Made by a program: the position numbers and the translations under genes | Notes under the pieces: generated by a model | Databases searched by the model: none | The model's input: the letters and a program-made list of their open reading frames with translations, nothing else | What the model was told of the DNA's origin: nothing | DNA from: an uncultured Pelagibacteraceae bacterium | GTDB taxonomy: Bacteria > Pseudomonadota > Alphaproteobacteria > Pelagibacterales > Pelagibacteraceae | NCBI GenBank assembly: GCA_902559565.1 | Contig: CACEIH010000001.1 | Coordinates: 106,730 to 168,638, forward strand | Length of the DNA: 61,909 bases | Direction of reading: 5' to 3' | Part shown: piece by piece, positions 51,653 through 60,535 of the stretch | How the letters are laid out: every line of letters starts with the position of its first letter | How positions within the stretch are numbered: position 1 is the first letter of the stretch

Positions 51653-53578
51653 TTAACCTTTTCCACGCCATGGAATAGTTTTATCAATTATCTTTCTTAA
51701 AGTTATGTCAAATAATAGACCTAACATTCCCATTATGAAAATAGTTATCCAAATAACTTCATATTGGAAATATTTTTTAGCAACATTTTCGACAAATCCA
51801 ATACCTGTTGTTCCAGCTAAAAATTCAGCAGCAACTAATGTTCCCCAACACATTCCAACTGCAACTCTTATTCCTGTTAATATTTCGGGTAAAGAGTTAG
51901 GAAAAATAACATATCTTAGTATTTGTTTTTTAGATGCGCCTAAAGAGTGAGCAGCATGAATTTTTGATAATTGTGTCCCTGATGCACCAGCTCTTGCTGA
52001 AATGATCATAATAGATAATGATACCATAAATAATAAAAAAACTTTCCCAGTATTATCAATTCCTAAAACAGAAATAATAAGAGGAGCCCAAGCCAATGGA
52101 GGAACTGGTCTGTAAAGTTCAATCAATGGATCAAAGAAACCCTTAGCAAATCTGTTTAAACCCATAAATAAACCTAATGGAACACCTATAATAATTCCAA
52201 AAACTAATCCTAGGAAAACTCTCATGAATGAGTCCCATATATGTCCATAGGGAACTGGTACTTTTAGTAATTTAAAATCACCAGTTACAACTTTTAAAAC
52301 TGCACCTTTGAAATTTTGTTTAACAACCCCTTCTTTACTATGAACAGGATATTCACCAGGTAGTATGTCTGCTATCCAATCAGGCAAAATGAAACCGACC
52401 ACATTACTTATATCGACCATCTTTATCCATAAAAGAGGAATGTCTTTATAGCCAACACTTGGTTTAGACATAAGAATAAATTTGTTAAAAGTATCAGATG
52501 GTTTAGGAAGCCATCTACCAGACCCTTGTTCTGAACAACTTGGCCCACTTGCAACAATTGTTCCAGCTGGAAATAAAAAAATGTCAATGAATCTCAAGCC
52601 GCCCTGAGCTTGAATTTGTGCATTATCAAAATTAACAATAGCATTTTGCATTTTATTTAATGCATTAGGTGGATAAATACTTGCAAACTCTATTCTTCTT
52701 GCAATTTTGACAATATTCTTAGCATAAGTAGAAGCAATCTCCTCGCTATCACTTAAATCATTTCTGTAGGCTTTAATTTCATCTTTGATTTTTTTAATTT
52801 TATTTTTGAATTCTGGATTATGGTTTCTTAGTTTAAAAAATTCATCACTAATTAAATTTAACTCTTGAGCTGCAGCATGAAATTTTAAACCTCTTTTAGT
52901 GGCTGGCACAAGGGGTACTTCTAATGTATTTTCAATACTTCCCGAACCTGCATCAATTTTCGTTATACCCCAACCACCTTCTTCACTTACAGCTTTTAGT
53001 CTTTCGTTTAGCTCTTGTTCTGTTTCAAATGGATAATCAGGTTTTTTAAAATTTTCCGTTAAAAGGTTAATTTTACCAGTAATATCCTTAATTTTTTGTT
53101 TAGTTTCATTTTCAAGTAAATCCTCATTAGTCAATAAGGGAATTAATTGATTTGTTGTATCTATAAAGCTTACAAGAACTGTCTTTTGTTCGTCATTAAG
53201 TTCTCTAGAATTTTTTATCTCAATAGAAAGTTGTTTTAGGTTCTTATTTTCTTTTTTAATTTGAGAAGTACTTTTAAACTCTCTTTCTTCTATAGGAAAT
53301 TGATATTTTAATCCTAGCAAAGAGTCATTTACTTTTCCTACTTGGCACAGCTCATTAGCAGATTTTGGATAAAAACCTTTTGCGATATCCCAAGAATAAT
53401 AAAGCCAAATTAAAAGAAGAAAGCTACTTCCAACGATGACCCAATGGGTTCCACCTAATGCTCTTTCAGGATTTCCAAAAACTGCATCAATTTTTTCAGT
53501 TTTGATAAGGCGTCTGCCATAAAGGATACATCCGATGACAGCAAAAAATATTAAAAAAGTTACTATTTGCGTTAACAT
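51653..53578 (-). CDS. tauC: Taurine ABC transporter permease with long N-terminal extension
   Basis: A 641-residue permease. The C-terminal 215 residues are a normal TauC/SsuC core (VPYGHIWDSFMRVFLG near 432, EAA-type AAHSLGASKKQILRYVIFPN near 539-558). Before it lie two transmembrane helices (about 4-21 and 45-64), a 200-residue charged helical region likely to be extracytoplasmic, and a segment around RFIDIFLFPAGTIVASGPS near 325. TauC is normally about 275 residues. One uninterrupted frame encodes the protein and it abuts tauB, so the extension is real. Its role is unknown. Confidence 0.82.
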   Translation of the reverse strand: MLTQIVTFLIFFAVIGCILYGRRLIKTEKIDAVFGNPERALGGTHWVIVGSSFLLLIWLYYSWDIAKGFYPKSANELCQVGKVNDSLLGLKYQFPIEEREFKSTSQIKKENKNLKQLSIEIKNSRELNDEQKTVLVSFIDTTNQLIPLLTNEDLLENETKQKIKDITGKINLLTENFKKPDYPFETEQELNERLKAVSEEGGWGITKIDAGSGSIENTLEVPLVPATKRGLKFHAAAQELNLISDEFFKLRNHNPEFKNKIKKIKDEIKAYRNDLSDSEEIASTYAKNIVKIARRIEFASIYPPNALNKMQNAIVNFDNAQIQAQGGLRFIDIFLFPAGTIVASGPSCSEQGSGRWLPKPSDTFNKFILMSKPSVGYKDIPLLWIKMVDISNVVGFILPDWIADILPGEYPVHSKEGVVKQNFKGAVLKVVTGDFKLLKVPVPYGHIWDSFMRVFLGLVFGIIIGVPLGLFMGLNRFAKGFFDPLIELYRPVPPLAWAPLIISVLGIDNTGKVFLLFMVSLSIMIISARAGASGTQLSKIHAAHSLGASKKQILRYVIFPNSLPEILTGIRVAVGMCWGTLVAAEFLAGTTGIGFVENVAKKYFQYEVIWITIFIMGMLGLLFDITLRKIIDKTIPWRGKG

Positions 53579-54376
53579 CTAATTTTCTTTCCCCATAATT
53601 TCTTCTTCCATATTCCAAATCATTTCTAGAATTTCTTCTCGCTTTACAGAAAAATCTTTATCTTTTTTAATTTCTCTTAAGTCTTGTTTAAGCCCCATTG
53701 AAGCAAATGGAAGATTGTATTCTTTATGTATTCTACCTGGTCGAGGAGCCATTACATATAATCTTTCACCAAGCAACAAAGCTTCTTCAACTGAGTGAGT
53801 AATTAATATAATTGTTTTTCCAGTTTCTTTCCAAATCTTTAAAACTAATGACTGCATTTTTTCTCTTGTTAAAGCATCAAGGGCTCCTAAAGGTTCATCC
53901 ATTAGAATTAAATCTGGATCGTTAATTAAACATCTTGCAAGAGCAACTCTTTGCTGCATCCCTCCAGATAACTGGTAAGTTGGAGTATTTCCAAATCCTT
54001 TTAGTCCTACAATTTCTAACCATTCATCAACTTTTTTTTGAGTTTCAATAGGATCTTTTTTTTTCATTCTTAGTCCAAAGTTTACATTTTCAGCTACAGT
54101 CAGCCATTCAAACAAAGCACCTTGTTGAAAAACCATTCCTCTCTCAACACCTGGACCGTCAATCTCTTTATTATTTAAAGTAATACTTCCTGAAGTTGGT
54201 CTAATAAAACCTGCAGTGATATTTAGTAAGGTTGTTTTACCACAACCTGAAGGACCAAGAACTGTAAGAAGTTCTCCTTTTTTTAGAGTAAAATTTAAAT
54301 CTTTTAAAGCGTGAACTGTTTCTCCTTTTGGAGTTTTAAAAATCATATTTAGATTTTGAGAAACTAAATCACTCAT
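53579..54376 (-). CDS. tauB: Taurine ABC transporter ATP-binding protein
   Basis: A 265-residue ABC ATPase of the nitrate/sulfonate/taurine group. Walker A GPSGCGKTT is at residues 41-49, signature LSGGMQQRV near 138-146, Walker B LILMDEPLGALD near 160-171. It follows a terminator hairpin after tauA and abuts tauC, so tauB and tauC are translated from read-through transcript. It would energise taurine uptake through TauC. Confidence 0.9.
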   Translation of the reverse strand: MSDLVSQNLNMIFKTPKGETVHALKDLNFTLKKGELLTVLGPSGCGKTTLLNITAGFIRPTSGSITLNNKEIDGPGVERGMVFQQGALFEWLTVAENVNFGLRMKKKDPIETQKKVDEWLEIVGLKGFGNTPTYQLSGGMQQRVALARCLINDPDLILMDEPLGALDALTREKMQSLVLKIWKETGKTIILITHSVEEALLLGERLYVMAPRPGRIHKEYNLPFASMGLKQDLREIKKDKDFSVKREEILEMIWNMEEEIMGKEN

Positions 54377-54402
54377 TAAATACCTTATATAAGAAACCTT
54401 TT

Positions 54403-54441
54403 AAAAAAAATAGGCACCAATTTAATTAATTGGCGCCTATT
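54403..54441 (-). terminator. Strong terminator between tauA and tauB
   Basis: On the minus strand a 14-pair stem, AATAGGCGCCAATT against AATTGGTGCCTATT with one G-U pair and a five-base loop, is followed by eight consecutive T residues. It sits between the binding protein and the ATPase genes. Partial termination here would make TauA far more abundant than TauB and TauC, as expected for periplasmic binding proteins. Confidence 0.85.
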
Positions 54442-54463
54442 AAATTTTTCTTTCTCTATTTAA

Positions 54464-55405
54464 TTATAGAGGTAAGAAACTAGTGTCTACGTTTCCTCTT
54501 GGTGTTCCCATTCCTTTTAGGAATGCATCAAGATTTCCACTTTCCATAGATTTTTTAGTTTCTGCTGGAGATAGAAATTTAAAACCACTTAGAGTTTCTT
54601 TCATGTCTCCAACTTTCATTTCAGAAGCTTTAGCCATAACACTCATATTGCTTTTACCAGCTTTGTATCTAGCATTTGCTTCGTGAGTAACTTCTATGAA
54701 AGTTCTTAGCATTTCAGGATTTTCCTTCATAAACTTTGTAGTTACAGAAGTAATATCTATTCCTAAGATACCAGCAGCTCTAGCTTCATCAACTGTAAGT
54801 AATCTTGATCCTACAGCAGTTGCAGCTTTAATAGAGTTACCACCAAATAAACATGCCATTACAACATCACCACTTACTAATGCAGCAGCTCCTTCTTCTG
54901 GATCCATTTGAATAATATCCATTTTTTTTCTGTCAGCTCCAACAACTTTCATACTTTCATCGAAAACATACTCAGCCATTGTTCCTAGTGGAACAGCAAC
55001 TTTTTTACCTTCTAACTCAGTAGCGTTAGCTTTTGTAATTCCAGAAGCATTAGAAGTAACACAAGTTGTTCCTCCCATTCCGTATTCCATAGCAATATCT
55101 ACAAGTTTAATAGGTGCTTTAGATTTTACTGCGTTAATAAAAGGTACTAAACCTTGTGAGTAAGAGATATCAATATCTCCTGCTAACATAGCGTCAGTCA
55201 TTGCCCCACCATTAGTGAAGTTTGTCCATTTTACTGGAACACCTAAAGCTTTTGCAAAATTTTTCTTCTGCATGTCTTCTAAGTTTGGACTTGGCCATTC
55301 TAGGAAGTAAGCAACTCTAACTTCACTCGCTGCTGAATTAGCAACAGAAATTGAAAGATTAAGAGCTACAAAACACCCAAGAATAAAACTAATTATTTTT
55401 TTCAT
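54464..55405 (-). CDS. tauA: Taurine/sulfonate ABC transporter substrate-binding protein
   Basis: A 313-residue periplasmic binding protein with a signal peptide ending near SVANSA (residue 25). EVRVAYFLEWPSP near 28-40, GDIDISYSQGLVPFINA near 72-88 and GGTTCVTSNASGI near 107-119 follow the TauA/SsuA family. It captures taurine or similar sulfonates. It is the first gene of the minus-strand operon; a terminator directly follows it. The 177-base upstream gap is shared with the divergent aminotransferase. Confidence 0.88.
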   Translation of the reverse strand: MKKIISFILGCFVALNLSISVANSAASEVRVAYFLEWPSPNLEDMQKKNFAKALGVPVKWTNFTNGGAMTDAMLAGDIDISYSQGLVPFINAVKSKAPIKLVDIAMEYGMGGTTCVTSNASGITKANATELEGKKVAVPLGTMAEYVFDESMKVVGADRKKMDIIQMDPEEGAAALVSGDVVMACLFGGNSIKAATAVGSRLLTVDEARAAGILGIDITSVTTKFMKENPEMLRTFIEVTHEANARYKAGKSNMSVMAKASEMKVGDMKETLSGFKFLSPAETKKSMESGNLDAFLKGMGTPRGNVDTSFLPL

Positions 55406-55582
55406 TTATTCCTCTTAGTTGATTATTTATATGTCCTAAGTTTAAGATTAATTTGGTATAGATGTAAAACAAAAAAGTGTTTAATTTGGATGCAACTTTT
55501 GGTTGTGACATTATTTTGGTGGTTTAATAGTCTTATTTAGTCTAAAGAAATCTTATTACTAAAAATTTAAAAAATTAAAAAT
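55406..55582. promoter_or_regulatory. Shared divergent control region of tauA and the aminotransferase
   Basis: A 177-base gap between divergent genes. A direct repeat TAGTCT-TATT-TAGTCT (55528-55543) has a 10-base period, about one helical turn, and could bind a regulator. Candidate -35 and -10 pairs exist on both strands but none is convincing. No hairpin or riboswitch pattern was found. Confidence 0.35.
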
Positions 55583-56929
55583 ATGAGCTCAGAAAACCGT
55601 ACTTCAGTCCCAAATTCATTAAATGAACATTGGATGCCTTTTACATCCAATAAAGATTTCAAAGCAAACCCAAGATTAATAACTGAAGCAAAAGGTGTCT
55701 ATTTAAAAACCCATCATGGTAAAACACAAATTGATGCAAGCTCAGGATTATTCTGTAATCCATTAGGACATGGTAGAAAAGAAATTACTGAAGCTGTTAC
55801 TAAACAGCTAGATACTTTAGATTATGCTCAACCATTTCAACAAGGTTTTGGTGGTTCATTCGAATTAGCTACGAGAATTTCAAAACATACACCAGGTAAT
55901 TTAAATAAAATGTTTTACACAATTTGTGGATCAACTGCTGTTGAAACAGCAATTAAAATTGCTGTTGCATACCATAGAGCAAGAGGAGATGCACATAGAT
56001 TTAGATTTGTTGGAAGAGAACGTGGTTATCATGGAATGAATATAGGATGTGTTTCAGTTGGAGGAATGGTTAATAACGTAAAAACTTTTGCAAGCATTCT
56101 AATGCCAGGAGTTCAACACATGAGACATACTCATTTACCAGAACATAAATTTGTTAGTGGTCAGCCTGAAACTGGCGGAGATTTAGCAATGGATCTAGAA
56201 AGAATTGCAAGTAACTTTGGTCCTGAAAATATCGCAGCATGCATTGTTGAACCTATTGCTGGATCAACTGGAACATTAGTTCCACCAAAAGGATACTTAC
56301 AAAAATTAAGAGAGATTTGTGATAAACATGGAATACTTTTAATCTTTGATGAAGTAATTACTGGATGGGGAAGAACAGGATCATCTTTTGCTGGACACGA
56401 ATTCGGAGTTACACCTGATATAATGACTATGGCAAAAGCCACAACTAATGGTGTAGTACCAATGGGAGTTGTTGCATGTAAAGATGAAATTTATGATGCT
56501 GTAATGGACGCATCACCAATGGGATCAGTTGAATTATTTCATGGTTATACTTATTCAGGAATTCCTGTTGCCGTTGCTGCTGCATTAGCAGTTCAAGATA
56601 TTTTTGAGAAAGATGATATTTTCAATAGAGCAAAAAAATTAGCTCCTTATTTCCAAAAAGGTTTATTTTCTCTTCAAGATTTAGAGTCTGTAGAAAATAT
56701 AAGAGGATACGGAATGATGGGTGGAATTGATATGAAAATGAAAGTTAAGCCTGGTAAAGCTGGCTATGAATGTTTTAAAGCATGTTACGAGGCAGGTGTT
56801 AATTTTAAAGCAACGGGTGATTGTTTAATTATTGCTCCACAATTTATTTGTGAAGAAAAACATATTGATGAGATTATTGATAAACTAAGAACAGGTATCA
56901 CTAACTATCAAAAAAACCAAAAAAACTAA
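55583..56929 (+). CDS. Omega-amino acid:pyruvate aminotransferase (taurine/beta-alanine type)
   Basis: A 448-residue class III PLP aminotransferase. The start LNEHWMPFTSNKDFKANPRL closely follows omega-amino acid:pyruvate aminotransferases, and the PLP lysine is Lys285 in TMAKATTNGVVP. Within this context the substrate is probably taurine, giving sulfoacetaldehyde and alanine; hypotaurine or beta-alanine are alternatives. Alanine dehydrogenase encoded next would regenerate pyruvate. It is divergent from tauABC. Confidence 0.88.
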   Translation: MSSENRTSVPNSLNEHWMPFTSNKDFKANPRLITEAKGVYLKTHHGKTQIDASSGLFCNPLGHGRKEITEAVTKQLDTLDYAQPFQQGFGGSFELATRISKHTPGNLNKMFYTICGSTAVETAIKIAVAYHRARGDAHRFRFVGRERGYHGMNIGCVSVGGMVNNVKTFASILMPGVQHMRHTHLPEHKFVSGQPETGGDLAMDLERIASNFGPENIAACIVEPIAGSTGTLVPPKGYLQKLREICDKHGILLIFDEVITGWGRTGSSFAGHEFGVTPDIMTMAKATTNGVVPMGVVACKDEIYDAVMDASPMGSVELFHGYTYSGIPVAVAAALAVQDIFEKDDIFNRAKKLAPYFQKGLFSLQDLESVENIRGYGMMGGIDMKMKVKPGKAGYECFKACYEAGVNFKATGDCLIIAPQFICEEKHIDEIIDKLRTGITNYQKNQKN

Positions 56930-56967
56930 TTAGTTATTTTTATATCTATAGTTAACAGAGAGAGATA

Positions 56968-58086
56968 ATGCGGATAGGCGTACCTAAAGAAATAAAACCA
57001 CAAGAAAATAGAATAGGATTAACTCCTGAAAGTGTAAAAACTTTAGTATCAGAGGGTCATGAAGTTTTAGTCGAAAACAATGGTGGTTTTGAAGCAGGTT
57101 TTGAAAATGACCAATACACAAATGTAGGAGCAAAAATTGTAAATAAAGCTTCTGATATTTTTAATGATGCAGAAATAATTGTTAAAGTTAAAGAGCCTCA
57201 AAAAGTTGAAGTAGATATGATTAGAGAAAATCAAATTGTATATACTTATCTTCACTTAGCTGCTGCAAAAGAATTAACTGAGGGATTAATTAAATCAAAA
57301 AGTATTAATATTGCTTATGAAACTGTCACTGATGATAATGGTAGACTTCCTTTGCTTGCACCAATGAGTGCGGTAGCTGGTCGTATGTCTGTACAAGCAG
57401 GGGCACACTGTTTAGAAAAAAACCAAAAAGGAAGAGGTCTTTTATTGGGTGGAGCACCTGGTGTTACTGGGGGAACAGTTGTAATTTTAGGTGGTGGAGT
57501 TGTAGGTGAAAATGCTGCAGTAATTGCAACTGGAATGCAAGCCAAAGTTCACATTGTAGATAAATCTGAAGTAAGATTAAAACAATTGGTTGAGATGTTT
57601 GGTGATAAAATTATACCTGAACAAAGTGATAAAATAGACTTAAATAAATTAGTCGCTGAAGCAGACCTTTTAGTAGGTGGAGTTTTAATACCAGGTGCAG
57701 AAGCACCGAAATTAGTAACCAAAGATATGTTAAAATTAATGAAAAGAGGATCAGTAATTGTTGATGTTGCAATTGATCAAGGTGGATGTGTTGAAACAAG
57801 CAAACCAACTACTCATGGTGATCCAACATACATTGTAGATGATGTAGTCCATTATTGTGTGGCAAACATGCCAGGAGGAGTACCAAGAACTTCTACTTTG
57901 GCATTAAATAAAGCAACTTTACCTTTCTTGGTAAAACTTGCAAATAAAGGTTATCAAAAAGCTTTAGGTGAAGATAAAAACTTTTTAGCAGGATTAAATG
58001 TTCACAAAGGACATGTGACTTATAAAGCTGTTGCAGATGTTTTTGGACATGAATATGTTAACCCAGGAGATGCAATCAAAAATTAA
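56968..58086 (+). CDS. ald: Alanine dehydrogenase
   Basis: A 372-residue NAD-dependent dehydrogenase. MRIGVPKEIKPQENRIGLTP near 1-20, the catalytic-site AAAKELTEGLIKSK near 97-110, the NAD motif GGGVVGENAAVIA near 174-186 and DVAIDQGGCVET near 267-278 match Ald. It oxidises alanine made by the aminotransferase to pyruvate and ammonium, closing the amino-group cycle of taurine use. A GAGAGAG-type ribosome binding site precedes it. Confidence 0.94.
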   Translation: MRIGVPKEIKPQENRIGLTPESVKTLVSEGHEVLVENNGGFEAGFENDQYTNVGAKIVNKASDIFNDAEIIVKVKEPQKVEVDMIRENQIVYTYLHLAAAKELTEGLIKSKSINIAYETVTDDNGRLPLLAPMSAVAGRMSVQAGAHCLEKNQKGRGLLLGGAPGVTGGTVVILGGGVVGENAAVIATGMQAKVHIVDKSEVRLKQLVEMFGDKIIPEQSDKIDLNKLVAEADLLVGGVLIPGAEAPKLVTKDMLKLMKRGSVIVDVAIDQGGCVETSKPTTHGDPTYIVDDVVHYCVANMPGGVPRTSTLALNKATLPFLVKLANKGYQKALGEDKNFLAGLNVHKGHVTYKAVADVFGHEYVNPGDAIKN

Positions 58087-58090
58087 TTAA

Positions 58091-60535
58091 ATGGAAAAGA
58101 AACTTCCAAATAGCACTAAAGTTGTTGTTATAGGAGGTGGGGTAGTAGGTTGTTCAGTTGCTTATCATTTAGCAAAATTTGGTTGGAAAGATACAATTCT
58201 TTTAGAAAGAGATCAGTTAACTTCAGGAACAACTTGGCACGCAGCTGGACTTGTTAGTCAACTAGGTCCAACAGCAGCAATAACAAAAATTAGAAAGTAC
58301 ACTTTAGATTTATATAAAAAACTTGAAAAAGAAGTTGATCACTCTGCAGGTTTAAGATTAAACGGCGCTCTTTCAATTGCACAAAATAAAGGAAGATGGC
58401 AAGAACTTCAAAGACAAGCAACCACTGCTCAACTTTATGATGTTGATGTAAGAATTTTAGATGAAAATCAAATTAAAAAAGATTATCCGATAATTAATAC
58501 AGATGAAGTAATAGGTGGGATCTTAATGCCAGGCGATGGAGCGGCTGATCCATCTGGTGTTACACACATGCTTGCCAAAGGCGCAAGAATGGAGGGTGCA
58601 CAAATTTTTGAAAAATCACCAGTAGAAGAAATTTTAACTAAAGATGGAAAAATTTCTGGTGTAAAAGTTAATGGCCAGACAATTAACTGTGAATATATTG
58701 TGTTAGCTTCTGGTATGTGGTCTAGACAAATTGCAGAAAAAGTTGGAGTAAGTGTTCCACTTTATCCTGCAGAACATTTTTATATTATTACTGAACCAAT
58801 AGAAAATTTGTCTAAAACTTTACCAGTGATTAGAGATTTTGATAATAGTACTTATATTAAAGAAGATGCTGGTAAAATCTTAGTAGGTATTTTTGAAGGA
58901 AAATCTATACCAGCATTTGATAAAACGAGTGTAGTGCCCGAAGATTTTTCATTTGGAGAATTCCCTGAAAATTTTGAGCATTTTGAGCCATATTTAGCAT
59001 CTGCAATTAAAAGATTTCCTATTTTAGAAAAAGCAGGAATAAGAAAATTTTTTGCAGGACCAGAGTCTTTTACTCCAGATACCAATACTTTGTTAGGGGA
59101 AGTTCCAGAGATAAAGAATTTCTTTGTATGTTGTGGTTTGAATAGCATTGGAATTGGAAGTGGAGGAGGTGTTGGAAAAGTAACAGCTGAATGGATGATG
59201 ACAGGTCACATTAATGAAGATATTTTTAGTTATGATATAAAAAGGTTTCAAAAATTTCATTCTGAATTAGGTTTTATAAAACCTAGAATTACAGAGACTT
59301 TGGGTGATTTATATGGAATGCACTGGCCATTTAAACAACACAAAACCTCAAGAAATATAAAAACACTTCCTCATCACGATAATTTAAAGAGTTTTGGTGC
59401 ATGTTTTGGTGTTTCAGCTGGCTATGAAAGACCGATGTGGTTTGCACTAGACGGTGAAAAAACAGAGTATGAATATAGTTATAATTATCAAAATTGGTAT
59501 CCTTCAGCAGAATATGAAACAAATAATACTATTAAAAATGTTGGTTTATTTGATTTAACACCTTTTTCTAAATTCGAGATCAAGTCTGATAAAGCACATC
59601 AAGAATTACAAAGAATTTGTACGGCAAATATCAAAAATGAGATTGGCAAATGTACATATACTCATATGTTAAATAGTGATGGTGGTATCGAAACTGATTT
59701 GACAGTTGTTTGTCTTGATAAAGATCATTTTAGAATAATAAGCTCAGCAGCAACAAGAGAAAGAGATAAATTTCATATAAACAAACACTTATCTAAAGAT
59801 GTAGAATTAAAAGACGTAACTGATGATTATTGTGTGTTTGGGTTATTTGGACCAAAGAGTAGGGACTTAATCAAATCAATTTCTAAAGATAATTTTGATA
59901 ACGACAATTTTAAATTTGGTAGAGCAAAAAATATAACAATTAATGGAATTCAAATTTGGGCTCAGAGATTATCTTATGTGGGTGAATTGGGATATGAATT
60001 ATATGTAAAATTTGATGATGCAAAAAAAATATATGAATTATTAATTGAAAAAGGTAAAGATTTTAACCTCTCGAATTGTGGTATGCATGCAATGGATATT
60101 ATGCGAATGGAGAGTGGATTTCTACATTGGGGACATGATATTTCACCTGAGGAAAACCAATATCAAGCTGGACTATCTTTTACGATAAGCAACAAAAAAG
60201 ATGTAGATTTTATTGGTAAACAAGCTTTAGAAAAAATGAAAAAAGAAAAAATAAAAAGTAGATTTGCAATGTTTACTTTAAAAGAGAGTAAACCAGGGGA
60301 ACCTTTATTATTACATGATGAGCCTATTTATTTAGAAGACAAGATTATAGGAAGATCTACTTCTGGAAACTACTCATTTAATTTTAAAAAAAATTTAACT
60401 TTTGGTTATATTAAAAATGATTTTTCAAATGAGGAACTTCAAAATAAAGATTTATTTATTGAAGTAGAAAAAAAGAAATATCCAATATCAATTCAATTAG
60501 GGCCCCTAAAACGGACAGATTATAAAAATTTATAA
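58091..60535 (+). CDS. Dimethylglycine/sarcosine dehydrogenase-like flavoprotein
   Basis: An 814-residue two-part enzyme: an N-terminal FAD oxidoreductase (GGGVVG at 15-20; TTWHAAG with His50, the covalent FAD site in DMGDH) and a C-terminal GcvT-like folate-binding domain from about residue 430. The family demethylates N-methyl glycines and hands the carbon to tetrahydrofolate. It follows ald by four bases, in an operon with taurine-type enzymes, so a methylated amino sulfonate is also possible. It abuts the BASS gene on the other strand. Confidence 0.85.
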   Translation: MEKKLPNSTKVVVIGGGVVGCSVAYHLAKFGWKDTILLERDQLTSGTTWHAAGLVSQLGPTAAITKIRKYTLDLYKKLEKEVDHSAGLRLNGALSIAQNKGRWQELQRQATTAQLYDVDVRILDENQIKKDYPIINTDEVIGGILMPGDGAADPSGVTHMLAKGARMEGAQIFEKSPVEEILTKDGKISGVKVNGQTINCEYIVLASGMWSRQIAEKVGVSVPLYPAEHFYIITEPIENLSKTLPVIRDFDNSTYIKEDAGKILVGIFEGKSIPAFDKTSVVPEDFSFGEFPENFEHFEPYLASAIKRFPILEKAGIRKFFAGPESFTPDTNTLLGEVPEIKNFFVCCGLNSIGIGSGGGVGKVTAEWMMTGHINEDIFSYDIKRFQKFHSELGFIKPRITETLGDLYGMHWPFKQHKTSRNIKTLPHHDNLKSFGACFGVSAGYERPMWFALDGEKTEYEYSYNYQNWYPSAEYETNNTIKNVGLFDLTPFSKFEIKSDKAHQELQRICTANIKNEIGKCTYTHMLNSDGGIETDLTVVCLDKDHFRIISSAATRERDKFHINKHLSKDVELKDVTDDYCVFGLFGPKSRDLIKSISKDNFDNDNFKFGRAKNITINGIQIWAQRLSYVGELGYELYVKFDDAKKIYELLIEKGKDFNLSNCGMHAMDIMRMESGFLHWGHDISPEENQYQAGLSFTISNKKDVDFIGKQALEKMKKEKIKSRFAMFTLKESKPGEPLLLHDEPIYLEDKIIGRSTSGNYSFNFKKNLTFGYIKNDFSNEELQNKDLFIEVEKKKYPISIQLGPLKRTDYKNL

